Source of the DNA: Wyeomyia smithii
Taxonomy: Eukaryota > Arthropoda > Insecta > Diptera > Culicidae
Direction: 5' to 3'
Length of the DNA stretch: 64,000 nucleotides
Assembly: GCF_029784165.1 (NCBI RefSeq)
Contig: NC_073695.1
Coordinates: forward strand, 242,766,089 to 242,830,088
Below the pieces are notes generated by a model. The model made no database searches. It was given only the letters and a program-made list of their open reading frames with translations, and was not told the origin of the DNA. Positions 34,831-45,056 of this stretch are shown here, one piece after another. Position numbers and translations under genes: made by a program. Positions within the stretch are counted from its first letter, which is position 1; every line of letters begins with the position of its first letter.

Positions 34831-35246
34831 ATATGTCATAACCCTTTGAGAGGCATTTAAAAATGATTTGAGAAACCTTAATAAATCTTTCTAGAATTAT
34901 TTTGGATTATCTTTATTTCTGCAAATATTTAAAAGGGCTTTAAGAATTATTATTAATTAAGAATTATTTGAGGAGTTTTAATTAAAATTATTTTGAAAAA
35001 AATCAAAAACCCTTTTTGAATTAATTTAGAATTGCTTCAGGATCTTTCTAATAATATTCTGAAATCCTAATTCGAATCAAATCAGAATCACTTAAGTATA
35101 ATTTTGGAATCCTTTTTGAATTATTAAATAATTACTGATAATAAAATGATTTTAGAAAAAATTTAAAATCACATTATAATAATTTTACAGTGACTTGAGA
35201 ATTGTTATAAAATTGTTTTTTCATTCCAAAATTATTTTAAATAATA
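34831..35246. repeat. AT-rich GAATCATTTTA-type array, part 1
   Basis: Degenerate short tandem units around (A)GAAT(C/T)(A/C)TTTTA. The same composition resumes at 37306-37548, 37731-37916, 44553-44789 and 49876-49925, implying one array later split by insertions. Confidence 0.6.
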
Positions 35247-37065
35247 ATCGCAAATCATCAAAAAATATGGAAAGTTTACTATACTAAAAATAAAAAAAGT
35301 CAACTTTTTTGTGTTAAGAGATAGAAGAATAGTTTATTCGGCAAAGTTGTAGAAAATTCGAAAATATGAAACTCTGTTGAAAAAATGAAAATCCTATTTT
35401 TTTCGGTACAAAGCAATAAAGTCTATTAAATGGAACTTATTTAAAAGTTAATTTTTTGTACTTAACATTTGTTAGTTGCATTTTACACGAAAGTATTGTT
35501 GGAGGAATTGTTAGGGCACCAAAACACACATTTTTGGCAAAGGTCATATATCTCCAGGACTTTTCCTTACAAAGTTATATCATATTTTAGCCTATTTTTC
35601 CGATAACTTCAAGAACGTATAAGTTAAAAAGAGGCAAGTGGAATCATGATATCAATACCCTTCCTTGAAGTTAAGCTAAAGTACTAAAAACTCCTTTAGG
35701 TTCCATTTGTCCCAATCCACCCATATTAGAGTACAGTGAGCATATGTCACAGTAGGTTTTCATATATTAAAAATACTAACTTTTTTGTGTTAAGAGATAG
35801 AGGAATGGTTTGTTCGGCAAAGTTTTAGTTTGTGCAAAAATATGAACCTTTGCTGAACAAACAAAATCCCTATCTTCATTGGGGAAAGAGTTACAGAGTA
35901 TTTTCTATAAAAGTTACTTAAAAGATAGTTTTTTATACTTAACTCTTGTTAGTTACATTTTACCGGAAAACGTTGTTCTAAAGAAGCATTTGGACGTACA
36001 AAACAAACGTTTTTGTTGTAGACCACACATCTTCAGGTCTTTTCCTTACAAAGTTATAGCACATTTTAGCATATTTTTCCGATAACTTTAACAACGTATA
36101 GAAAAAAGATTGGATTGGTATGGATTAAACTTATAACAGTTTTGAACACTCAAGCTAAACTTTGAGAAAAAGTATTGACATCATGATTCCACTTGCCCCT
36201 TTTTACTTTATACGTTCTCGAAGTTATCGAAAAAAGTATATGCTAAAATATGCTATAACTTTGTAAGGAAAAGTTCTGGAGATGTGTGGTCTTCAACAAA
36301 AATGTGTGTTTTGTATGCCCAAATGTTTCTTTAGAACAACGTTTTCTTGTAAAATGTAACTTGCAAAAGTTTAGTGCAAAAAATTAACTTCTAAGTAACT
36401 TTTATAGAAAATACTCTGTAACTCTGTATCCAAAAAAGATAGGAACTTTGTTTGTTCAGCGAAGTCTCATATTTTTGCACGTTCTAAAACTTTGCCGAAA
36501 TAACCATTCCTCTATCTCTTAACACAAAAAAGTTAGTATTTTTGATATATGAAAACCTACTGTAATCTGTGCTCACCGTACTCTAATATGGGTGTATAGG
36601 GACAAATGGAACCTTAAGTAGTTTACAGTACTTCAGCCTAATTTCGAAAAAAAGTATTGATATCATGATTCCACTTGCCCCTTTCTAACTTAAACGTTCT
36701 TGAAGTTATCCGAAAAATAGGCTAAAATATGATATAACTTTGTAATGAAAAGTCCTAGAGATATACGATCTTCGGCAAAAATGTGTGTTTTGTATGCTCT
36801 AACAATTCTTTCGAACTACACTTTCGTGTAAAATGCAACTAACAAAAGTTAAGTACAAAAAACTAACTTTTATATGTTCCATGTAATATACTTTATAACT
36901 TTGTACCGAAAAAAGATAGGATTTTCATTTGTTCAACAAAGTTTCATATTTTTGAATTTTCTACAACTTTGCCGAATAAACTATTCTTCTATCTCTTAAC
37001 ACAAAAAAGTTAATTGTTTTATTTTTAGTATAGTAAACTTTTCATATTTTTTGATGATTTGCGAT
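35247..37065. mobile_element. 1.8-kb compound palindrome (fold-back element)
   Basis: Outer ends ATCGCAAATCATCAAA and TTTGATGATTTGCGAT pair, and matching continues inward to about 36100 and 36209, leaving a spacer of roughly 110 bp. Each arm contains two related modules (left 35280-35755 and 35765-36100; right 36209-36550 and 36560-37020), so direct repeats sit inside the inverted repeat. Module landmarks are TTTTTTGTGTTAAGAGATAG, GGCAAAGTT, TTTTCCTTACAAAGTTAT and GGAATCATGAT. TA flanks both ends (35245-35246; 37066-37067). No ORF of note. Confidence 0.8.
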
Positions 37066-37199
37066 TATGCGGGTTATTTATACAAACAATTGCTTCGAAG
37101 ACACTTTTAAGCTAGGATAAAGGTGGAAGGCGCTATGGAATTAAATTCCACTTTTTGCCTTATTGGACCACTGTGCACTGTGGAATCAATTTCGAATTA

Positions 37200-37303
37200 G
37201 GGTAGCGAACGGCTACGACAGTGGTTTTCTTCGGCAGGTTTTCTGCTGCAATCTTATGCAGAAGCCTGCCGAATAAAACCACTGCCGAAACCGTTCGCTA
37301 CCC
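37200..37303. mobile_element. 104-bp hairpin MITE
   Basis: GGGTAGCGAACGG at the left and CCGTTCGCTACCC at the right begin a near-complete stem: ...CAGTGGTTTTCTTCGGCAGG pairs with CCTGCCGAATAAAACCACTG, with a small loop near 37250. TA flanks both sides (37198-37199; 37304-37305). The structure is miRNA-precursor-like. Confidence 0.75.
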
Positions 37304-37305
37304 TA

Positions 37306-37548
37306 CTTCATAATCATTTTAGAATCAATTAAGAACTATTTTAAAATCATATCAAAGTCATTTTGAATTTATTTTAAAACGACCTTAAAATCACCGTAGA
37401 ATCATTATAAAGTTATTTAGGTCCTGAAAAAAATAGTACGATTAGAATCCTCTTTAGAATCAATTTGAAATCATCTCGGAATTATTGTAGAATCGTACTA
37501 GAAATATTTAAGAATCATTCAAGAATCGTTTTAAATTATTTTGGAATA
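37306..37548. repeat. GAATCATTTTA-type array, part 2
   Basis: Continuation of the degenerate array of 34831-35246, with many AGAATCATTT and TTAGAATCA units. 37066-37197 between the palindrome and the small hairpin is unrelated AT-rich sequence. Confidence 0.6.
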
Positions 37549-37730
37549 CACTGCGGTCGCTTTTTACGCGGGTTGTTTTTATGCGTTTTTTCAAACGGAA
37601 TATTTTCACAATAATGCGGATTATTTTTACTCGATTCGGAAGATCATTTGTACGCGGTATCAAATAAATTTAGTATAAGTAAGTAGTTTTAAATGCGGTA
37701 CAATCAACCGCGTAAAAAGCGACTGCAGTG
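37549..37730. mobile_element. 182-bp MITE
   Basis: Termini CACTGCGGTCGCTTTTTACG and CGTAAAAAGCGACTGCAGTG are inverted with one mismatch region. Internal TTTTACGCGG/CCGCGTAAAA extends the stem. No ORF. TSD is not clear (AATA and AAATA flanks), so the superfamily is open; Tc1/mariner or pogo-like is possible. Confidence 0.6.
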
Positions 37731-37916
37731 AAATATCAAAATTAGTTTAGAATACATTTTGAAATCAATTCAGAATCTTTTAAGAATCCTTCTAGAATTA
37801 TTTGAGAATCGTTTGAAAATTATTCTAGAATTATTTTAAAAGCCTTTTAGAATCACTTTAGAATAATTTTGGAGTTATTTTAGAACCATTTAAGAATCAA
37901 TAAAGGATCATTTTAG
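37731..37916. repeat. GAATCATTTTA-type array, part 3
   Basis: Same degenerate units as parts 1 and 2. Interrupted at 37917-37921 (AATCC), the target duplicated by the BEL element. Confidence 0.6.
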
Positions 37917-37921
37917 AATCC

Positions 37922-38269
37922 TGTTGGATTTCGTACTATTAATTTGTCAGTCAAAGTATTAGCTTTAAGTTTGGTTTCATTCGATCTGCTTCTTACCGTA
38001 AGATAAACAGTTTGATTCGTTCTGTAAGACAATTTTATTTCGACTGATCTCTGCAGGCAATGATAAGCGGTTTTTATTATCTGCTGAGTGGAGAATTCTA
38101 AGCAAGCAAGCTAGAGCCTTTTGTGACCTTTCGCTCATACAACTGAGGCTAGCGATGACAAAGAAAGCGATAAATTTAATAGCGTCTGATCGAGTGAGAT
38201 CGCTGATTTTGTACTAATTTGGGATGTTCAATTATTATACAATTATTTCCATACTACGATTACTTAACA
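37922..38269 (-). repeat. BEL 3' LTR
   Basis: Begins TGTTGGATTTCG and ends TACTTAACA on the + strand, TG...CA in both orientations. Same orientation as 44223-44552. Carries an AATTCTAAGCAAGCAAGC stretch that the other LTR lacks. Confidence 0.85.
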
Positions 38270-38282
38270 TAGCCGGCCACCG
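38270..38282 (-). promoter_or_regulatory. BEL polypurine-like tract
   Basis: On the minus strand GGTGGCCGGCTA directly precedes the 3' LTR. The GGCCGGCTA sequence is typical before BEL-type 3' LTRs, although purine content is modest. Confidence 0.45.
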
Positions 38283-38819
38283 TTGAAAACTCATTTTCAA
38301 CCTAATTCTATATCTAACTGACTGGGTGACCATAGCGAAAGAGATAGCTGACTGAATTCAACAAAAGGCTTTTGACTCGGATCATCTTCGGCTTCGACGA
38401 TGCAAAGCAGCCCACGTGCTACCTCGGGTTGTTTACGTTCCTTCTCAGCATGTCTCGGGTGAGCAACGACCGTCTAGGGGACGTCGTCTGGCATCAATCG
38501 TCTGGCATCGACGACTGCAAATCAGTTGACTGCTATTGTTCCTTTCGATGATCAGGACAGCTGCTTGTGATATTGTTACACATACGAACAGAGCCGGCAC
38601 AATGAATGAACTTCCTAGCTGACGTCATATTGCTCGTGGGATCCTTAACATCAGTGGTTCGATTTGTTTCGTTCAGAAGCCGACCCAATTGGTTATTGTC
38701 CGAGACGACTCGAATAAGGATTGCAGCAAGTTATCATGAAATACAAGAAACATTAGTTCTTAATTTTAAAGTAAGACATGCACATGCATTGCCGGATGGC
38801 AAACAAATACGAAGGGTTG

Positions 38820-40952
38820 TTACATATCGTAAAGTCGATCTTCATCCTCAGCGGTTGCTGACGATCTCACGGGTAGCACACAAATATTCGAGATAGCACG
38901 GCGTAGCTCGCCATCTTTTGTCTTGACGATTACTACTCGAACATTGCCGTCGTCACTGCGGAAAATTTGGATGACACGGTCGTACCGCCATTTGAGGGGC
39001 GGGAGGTTGTCGTCTTTTACTAGCACCATTGTCCCAATTGCTATGTTGTCGCGTTGCTGGGTCCACCTGGTACGTGGGAGCAATCCGGACAGGTAATCTG
39101 AGCTCCAGCGTTTCCAGATGCGGCGTAAAGATTCCTGGTTTTGTTGATAACGATCCAAACGACTGGTGGGTATGCTTTCGTACGATGGTTCTGCTATAGC
39201 TTCCAGTGGTCGATGAATCAAAAAATGACCAGGTGTGAGAACTTCCAATTCATCTGGGTCAGCGGAGAGCTGCGTTAGCGGTCTAGAATTTAAACAGCTC
39301 TCGATCTGAACTAGGAGGGTTTCAAAATCGTCTTTCAAAGGGACTGATGCTCCCATTGTGGCTTTCAGGTGTCTTTTGAAGGATTTCACGGCAGCCTCCC
39401 AGAGGCCACCGAAGTTTGGGGAGCGCGGTGGGATGAAATTAAACTGGATACCGGACTCGCTGCAGTGCGAGGTTACCAGGTGTTGATGTTGTTGGGAAGT
39501 AAACTGCCGAGATAATTCTGCTAACTCTCTTGATGCTCCGAGGAAATTTTTGGCATTATCGCATTCGATTACGGTTGGTTTACCTCGACGTGCTACAAAG
39601 CGCTTCAGAACAGCGATAAACGCATTGGTAGAGAGGTCTGCCACTAATTCAATATGCACCGCTTTCGTAACTAGGCACACGAAGATAGCGACATAACCTT
39701 TGATTGGAGCGGATTTTCGACCCGTGTGACGATAATAGATTGGTCCACAGAGGTCGACGCCCGTTTTTATGAACGGGTAGGTTGGAGTCACTCGTTCAGC
39801 AGGCAAATCTCCCATTAGCTGCTCGAGAACTGTCGGTTTGCAGCGAAAACATTTTATGCATTGATGTACTACTCTGCGCGCTAGGTTACGTACTCGTCGA
39901 GGCCAAAATCTTCCTCGGATAGTAGCTATGAGTAGTTGGGGTCCAGCGTGTAGCAACTTTTCGTGATAGTAAACCATAACTAACTCGGTAGAAGGATAAT
40001 TTGGTGGCAAGATTATGGGATGTTTTCTCTCTTCTGATATTGGTGCGTATCTAAGCCGACCACCGACTCGCAAAATATCATCTTTAAGAATCGGTGCTAG
40101 AGTTTTTAATCGGGAATTGGACTTGACTTGGCCACTAGCAACAACGCTTCTAATGTCTTCAGCAAAAGACTCTTCCTGGGCGATACGAGCTAATACACAA
40201 ACTGCTTCGTTTAGTTCCTCGGTTTGAAGAAAACTTTTGCGGCGTTTTAGACGATTTGCTTTTCTTGCGTTGTATGCAAATCGCAACAAATAAGCTACGA
40301 GACGGATAAGTGAAATGTATGACGAGCGCAAGGCAGAAATGAAGCTCGGTGGTTGCACTTGCACCGGTAGGCTGATAGTTGCTTCTTCTAACGGTTCAAC
40401 TGGAAACTCTTGAGCAAGCGTGCGAACTAGCGGAGGCCAAAATCGTTCTGATTGGCGTAGCCAGGGTGGGCCTTCCCACCACATTTGCGTTTCTTTTAAT
40501 TGAGTGGGCAGCATTCCCCGAGAAATGACGTCGGCAGGATTTTCGATTCCGGGAACATGAGCCCAGATTCCGTCATTCGTTGCGTGTTGAATCTCAGAGA
40601 CATGGTTAGCGACAAATGTTTTCCACCGTGAGGGTGTTGCAGAGATCCAATGTAGGGCTATCATTGAATCAGTCCAGAAAAAGCTTTTCATACGTGTCTT
40701 CAGGTTATTTTGAACTTTCTGATAAAGATGACTTAGGATTAACGCGGATGAAAGTTCCAACCGTGGTAAGCATATTTTCTTCTCCCTTTTGCGTTTGCCC
40801 ATGGGAGCAATTTTGGACTTGGAAGTCAGTAGACGAACGACAGATTCTCTATTAACCGCAACAGTGCGTAAGTATATGCAGGCGCCATATGCCTTCTCTG
40901 AGGCATCGCAAAATCCGTGAATTTCAATGCTGATGGGATCGGAAACGGACAA
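38820..40952 (-). pseudogene. BEL pol: RNase H and integrase
   Basis: 710 codons open. RNase H at the start (IEIHGFCDASEKAYGAC, then FFWTDSMIALHWIS and HVPGIENPADVISRG). Integrase follows: a zinc-binding HHCC region (HEKLLHAG...CIKCFRCKP), then core residues Asp in KTGVDLCGPIYY, Asp in IECDNAKNF and Glu in GGLWEAAVKSFKRHL, then a C-terminal DNA-binding part. These motifs look intact. It is detached from the RT by a frame change at about 40955. 38283-38819 between it and the LTR is non-coding. Confidence 0.9.
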
Positions 40953-40962
40953 GGTGGTACAG

Positions 40963-41379
40963 TTAGACTATCCAATGCTGCAAGTCTCTAAACTGCAGCC
41001 AGAGTTGTTGAAGTTCTGCTTCAAGTGGTTCATCCCAGTCTTTCTTGTTTCTCCAAAGATTCTGCATGAAAACCTTTGCTAGAACAATCACAGGACCAAC
41101 AAGTCCTAAAGGGTCATACAGACGAGCAGAGTCAGATAGGGCGATTCTTTTACTGATGACTGTCGCGGTGTTCCATTTAGAGACTTGGAAGCCAAATTTG
41201 TCAGACGCGGGTTCCCATTTGAGACCCAGAGTTTTAACTGTGGTAGTAGAATCGAATTCTAAAACAGTACGTTCGTCGCGTAATTCCGCAGGTATGTGGG
41301 CCAAAATGTGTGGACAATTGGATGACCATTTTCGTAAACTGAACCCGCGGAGTTTAAAAGATTCAAAAGCTGGCTGCAC
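40963..41379 (-). pseudogene. BEL pol: segment between RT and RNase H
   Basis: Reads FKLRGFSLRKWSSNCP, then LGLKWEPASDKFGF, DSARLYDPLGLVGPVIVLAK and WDEPLEAELQQLWLQF, the BEL-type connection domain. It lies in a different frame from the parts before and after, ending HWIV-stop at 40963, so two indels surround it. Confidence 0.85.
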
Positions 41380-42800
41380 AATTCCTTTCCTTCCTCAACG
41401 TTGTTGACTCCACTGATCATATCGTTCATGTAAAAATCTTTGGCAACAACAGCAGCAGCTTCAGGGTGTGTAGAGCTTCCAATTCTAGAAAGTTGTTGGA
41501 GGCATTTTGTAGCTAGACAGGGTGCCGCAGAGGTGCCATCAGTGACTGTGGTTAATTCATACGCTTGTATGGGTGCAGACGGGTCATTTCTCCAAAGAAT
41601 TCGTTGCAGAGCATGATCTGCGGGATGCACTTTAACTTGACGGTACATTTTTTCTACGTCAGAAATAATCGCATACCGATGCATGCGAAATCGTAAGATA
41701 ATTGAGATAAAATAGTAATAGTAAGTTAAACTAGATTTAGATGGCATCTGTTCTCCCACTGGCTTCATGTGATTCAACTTCTGATATTCGTCAATGAACT
41801 CTGAATATGCTGACCGTAAAGGTGGATTGGCTAAGAGACGACGCTCCAGTGAAAGAAAGCGACGTTTGGCAAATTCATATGAATTTCCCAATAGTGGAAG
41901 AACAGACGGCTTCTTTGGCAGGACCACAACAAAGCGACCTGATTCATCCCTGGTCGTAGTATTCGCAAAATGTGCTTCACAAGTTGTCTCTTTGACCGAC
42001 ATGACATTAGAGGATTGGCACGATTCTAGTTCCCAGAACTTGGCAAGCTGCTTTTCAATCGATTCTAGGTTGCAAACATGGACAAGACTGAATTTCTCTT
42101 GGTCGGTCTGAGAAAATCCTACCTTTCCAGAAACGACCCAACCGAACACTGTATTTTGCAGAACCGGTTTTCCAGGACCCAGACGAATAAATCCATCAAG
42201 AAGAAGATCGTAATAAATTTCCATTCCTATTATCATGTCGATATAAGCTGGATCGTTGAACTTAGGATCTGCTAAGACAACATCTTCCGGCCAATTCCAT
42301 TGAGATACATCCACATAGTTAGACGGCAACTCACGGGTAATTTCACTGAGCACATGGAATTTGATGTCAGCATTGAAATCCGTGCAATGAGACTGAATGC
42401 AGGTTACGAGAGAGTGTATGGAGACAACTGAAGTCTTGCTTATACCTCCGATGACATGATAATCCTTTACTTTCTGCAGGGTTAACCGTTGCACGAAGCG
42501 TTCCGAAATGATATTAAGTTGTGATGCGGGATCTAATAACGCTCTCGCCCATAAACAGTAACCAGTACTATCGAACACCTTTACTATAGCTGTCTGAAGT
42601 AGGACCGTTGACGGAATTTTGCGAAAATTGGCGGACGTGGAGCAGTGGCTGAGCGACGTGGACGGAGCTTGATTGTTTGTAGGATTTGCTTGCGAGGAAG
42701 TTGTAGCCGGACTGCAAACAACCAATATCAATAGATCGAATTTCGGCTCGTAAAAGCGAGTATCAGATTTTGATTGCTTTTTGGTGAAAATTAAGCGTGA
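41259..42800 (-). pseudogene. BEL pol: protease and reverse transcriptase
   Basis: Aspartic protease region WARALLDPASQLNIISERFV (DPASQ in place of the usual DSGSQ-type site). RT shows ISDVEKMYRQVKVH and ELTTVTDGTSAAPCLA. The catalytic box reads YMND where BEL elements normally have YVDD. Near 41730 the string YYYYFISIILRF indicates loss of about 40 residues that usually hold VVFDAS...LNDTL. So RT is doubly defective. The frame is open from 42798 (SDTRFYEPKF), so the pol side of the inversion joint is close to there. Confidence 0.85.
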
Positions 42801-42812
42801 TCAAGCAGCAAT

Positions 42813-44160
42813 ATGACACCCAGCTTGAGATCACTCAGTAAGCAAGAACGCTTTCGCTGAGATACAATGCAAAATGTGTTAGCTTTCGTAAGAAATTACA
42901 ATGAGCAGAGAGATAAAGATCACCTTCCCGTGTGGCGAGATCGTTTAGAGGAAACTTTTGAAAAATTCCAAAGCAACCGTTTGCAAATGGATCTTCTTGA
43001 GGAAGATGCACAATACCATGATGCTACATCGGTGCAAGGAGCTGACGAAACCGACGGCGATGGTGATATTTTACTCATAGCTGAAGCTAGTCGCAAGGCG
43101 CGTGATGAATTTGAGTTAAATTATGTCATGGCGAAAAGTTTTCTTGTAGCAGCGGAACGCAAAGTAAATCCTACCCCGCCAACCCAGCAACTTGTTAATC
43201 CCTCTACGTCTACGATCGTTCGCAATGCTGAGCCAGCCATTTCTAAAATAAAGCTTCCTGAAGTTAAACTTCCCACTTTTGATGGTTCTCTCACTGGGTG
43301 GCTTACTTTTCGGGATACCTTTAAAAGTTTGATAGATTCTAACCCTCAACTGTCGGATATCGATAAATTCTCCTATCTCGTGGCGTCATTGTCCAAGGAT
43401 GCGAAACGTGTGGTTGAAGCTATAGAAATTACAGCAGCTAATTATTCTGTAGCCTGGGAATTATTGAACAAACGTTTTGACAATAAGAAGATGGTGGTGA
43501 AAACTTATCTAGATTCGCTGTTCGCTGTGGAACCCATGAAGCGAGAATGCTATGAGTCGTTAGCCCGGTTGATAGACGACTTTGAACGTAACCTTCGAAT
43601 GGTCGAAAAAATGGAGATCGATACCAAGGGTTGGAGTGTTTTATTGGCTCACATGGTTATTGCGCGGCTCGATTCATCGACACTAAAGCAGTGGGAAAAT
43701 TACAACTTATCGACAAACGCTCCTGAATATGATAATTTAATTGCATTTTTACGCCGTCATACCACTGTTCTACAGTCTATCGCACCTGGCAAGGCGCGAG
43801 CTAACGATCTCCCACGGTCAGAACCAAATCGGTCGCAAAAACCCCGATACGGTAACGTGCATACCGTTATGAATTCCTCCACAAAATCTTGTCCATTTTG
43901 CAAACAACCTATACATTCGCCTTTCAAATGTGAAGCTTTTAGGAACCTGCCGGTTCCTCAACGATTCGAATTGGTGAAACAAAAATCGTTATGCATAAAC
44001 TGTCTTTCGCCAGACCACCAAATCAAAAAATGTTCCTCTAGCGCGTGTCGCGTTTGTAGCCAGAAACATCACACAATTCTACATCAACAAACTAGCAATC
44101 GTAACTCAAATAATGTCCAAATTCCAAAACCACATACCAATTCGCTCAATTCCGGTAGTT
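42813..44160 (+). pseudogene. BEL gag on the opposite strand
   Basis: ATG at 42813 gives MTPSLRSLSKQERFR, then TGA (42858-42860), then reopens in frame at 42867 and runs on through the reversed primer site into the LTR (stop 44243). The body has the DUF1759-type gag core (KLPEVKLPTFDGSLTGWLTFRD, YLVASLSKDAKRVVE, LLNKRFDNKK) and three zinc-knuckle-like motifs (CPFCKQPIHSPFKC, CINCLSPDHQIKKC, CRVCSQKHHTILH). It should lie upstream of pol on the minus strand; here it is head-to-head with pol. The last residues to 44243 are artefactual read-through. Confidence 0.85.
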
Positions 44161-44200
44161 CTCAAACGCAATTACAAATCGCCAAATATACTCCAAGCAA

Positions 44201-44217
44201 TCCGGCTCGAAGGACCA
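44201..44217 (-). promoter_or_regulatory. BEL primer-binding site
   Basis: Minus-strand TGGTCCTTCGAGCCGGA begins five bases inside the 5' LTR and is complementary to a tRNA-Arg type 3' end (CCGGCTCGAAGGACCA). It fixes transcription as minus. Confidence 0.75.
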
Positions 44218-44222
44218 TTTTA

Positions 44223-44552
44223 TGTTGGATTTCGTACTATTAATTTGTCAGTCAAAGTATTAGCTTTAAGTTTGGTTTTATTCGATCTGCTTCTTACCGT
44301 AAGATAAACAGTTTGATTCGTTCTGTAAGACAATTTTATTTCGACTGATCTCTGCTGGCAATGATAAGCGGTTTTTATTATCTGCTGAGTGGACCTTTCG
44401 CTTTCGTGACCTTTCGCTCATACAACTGAGGCTAGCGATGACAAAGAAAGCGATAAATTTAATAGCGTCTGATCGAGTGAGATCGCTGATTTTGTACTAA
44501 TTTGGGATGTTCAATTATTATACAATTATTTCAATACTACGATTACTTAACA
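44223..44552 (-). repeat. BEL 5' LTR
   Basis: Direct repeat of 37922-38269. Carries ACCTTTCGCT duplicated around 44393-44418. Followed by AATCC. Confidence 0.85.
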
Positions 44553-44789
44553 AATCCTTTTAGAATAATTTCAGAATCGCTTAAAAACATTCTAAAAGAA
44601 TTATTTCAGAAATCTTTTAGAAAATCACTTTAGAATCATTTTGGAGTTATTTTTGAATCATTTTAGAACTGCTCTAAAATTATGAAAAGATCATTTTAAC
44701 ATCATTTTAGAATCATTTTTGAATCATTGCAGAATCCTTTTAGAAACATTTATAAATAATTAAGGAATCATTGCAGAATCATGCTTACA
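44553..44789. repeat. GAATCATTTTA-type array, part 4
   Basis: Continues the array beyond the BEL element, up to TTAT (44790-44793), the target of the next LTR element. Confidence 0.6.
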
Positions 44790-44793
44790 TTAT

Positions 44794-45045
44794 TGTGGTA
44801 ACTAAAATGGTCCGGCTTCCTAGCCGGACCCGGGAGTGTCATCTAGTAGTCAAGACACGACGAACGTTGGTACTTGAATAAATCGCACTCAGCGATCAGT
44901 TTATTGTACACGTCGGTAGCAATACCCTTTTCTGCTGATGCAGCGGGTGATCGCACCGTCGTTTTATGCTGATGCGATATATGATCGCACCGCTTGTTTT
45001 ATATTTACTTATATTCTAAATGGTGCTTGGAATAAGTCCATTACA
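44794..45045 (-). repeat. 3' LTR of non-coding element
   Basis: TGTGGTAACTAAAATGG...AAGTCCATTACA. Contains a GGTCCGGCTTCCTAGCCGGACC hairpin-forming stretch (44811-44832), AATAAA on both strands, and a repeated GATCGCACCG. Confidence 0.9.
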
Positions 45046-45056
45046 CCACCCCTCTT
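45046..45056 (-). promoter_or_regulatory. Polypurine tract
   Basis: Minus-strand AAGAGGGGTGG abuts the 3' LTR directly. Confidence 0.7.

Larger units (their letters stand above)
37917..44557 (-). mobile_element. BEL/Pao LTR retrotransposon, internally inverted
   Basis: Two direct LTRs (37922-38269 and 44223-44552) are flanked by the 5-bp duplication AATCC (37917-37921, 44553-44557). A tRNA-Arg-type primer-binding site beside the right LTR and a purine-rich tract beside the left one set the direction as minus, and pol is minus as expected. The gag block, however, reads plus, so roughly 42.75-44.16 kb is inverted inside the element. LTRs differ by three substitutions and one replaced block, so insertion is recent. 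pol has two frame changes and lost residues. Confidence 0.85.

Noticed and set aside
37917..44557. Endogenous retrovirus or viral integration
   Set aside because: No envelope gene; gag, pol, PBS and LTR features match a BEL/Pao retrotransposon.
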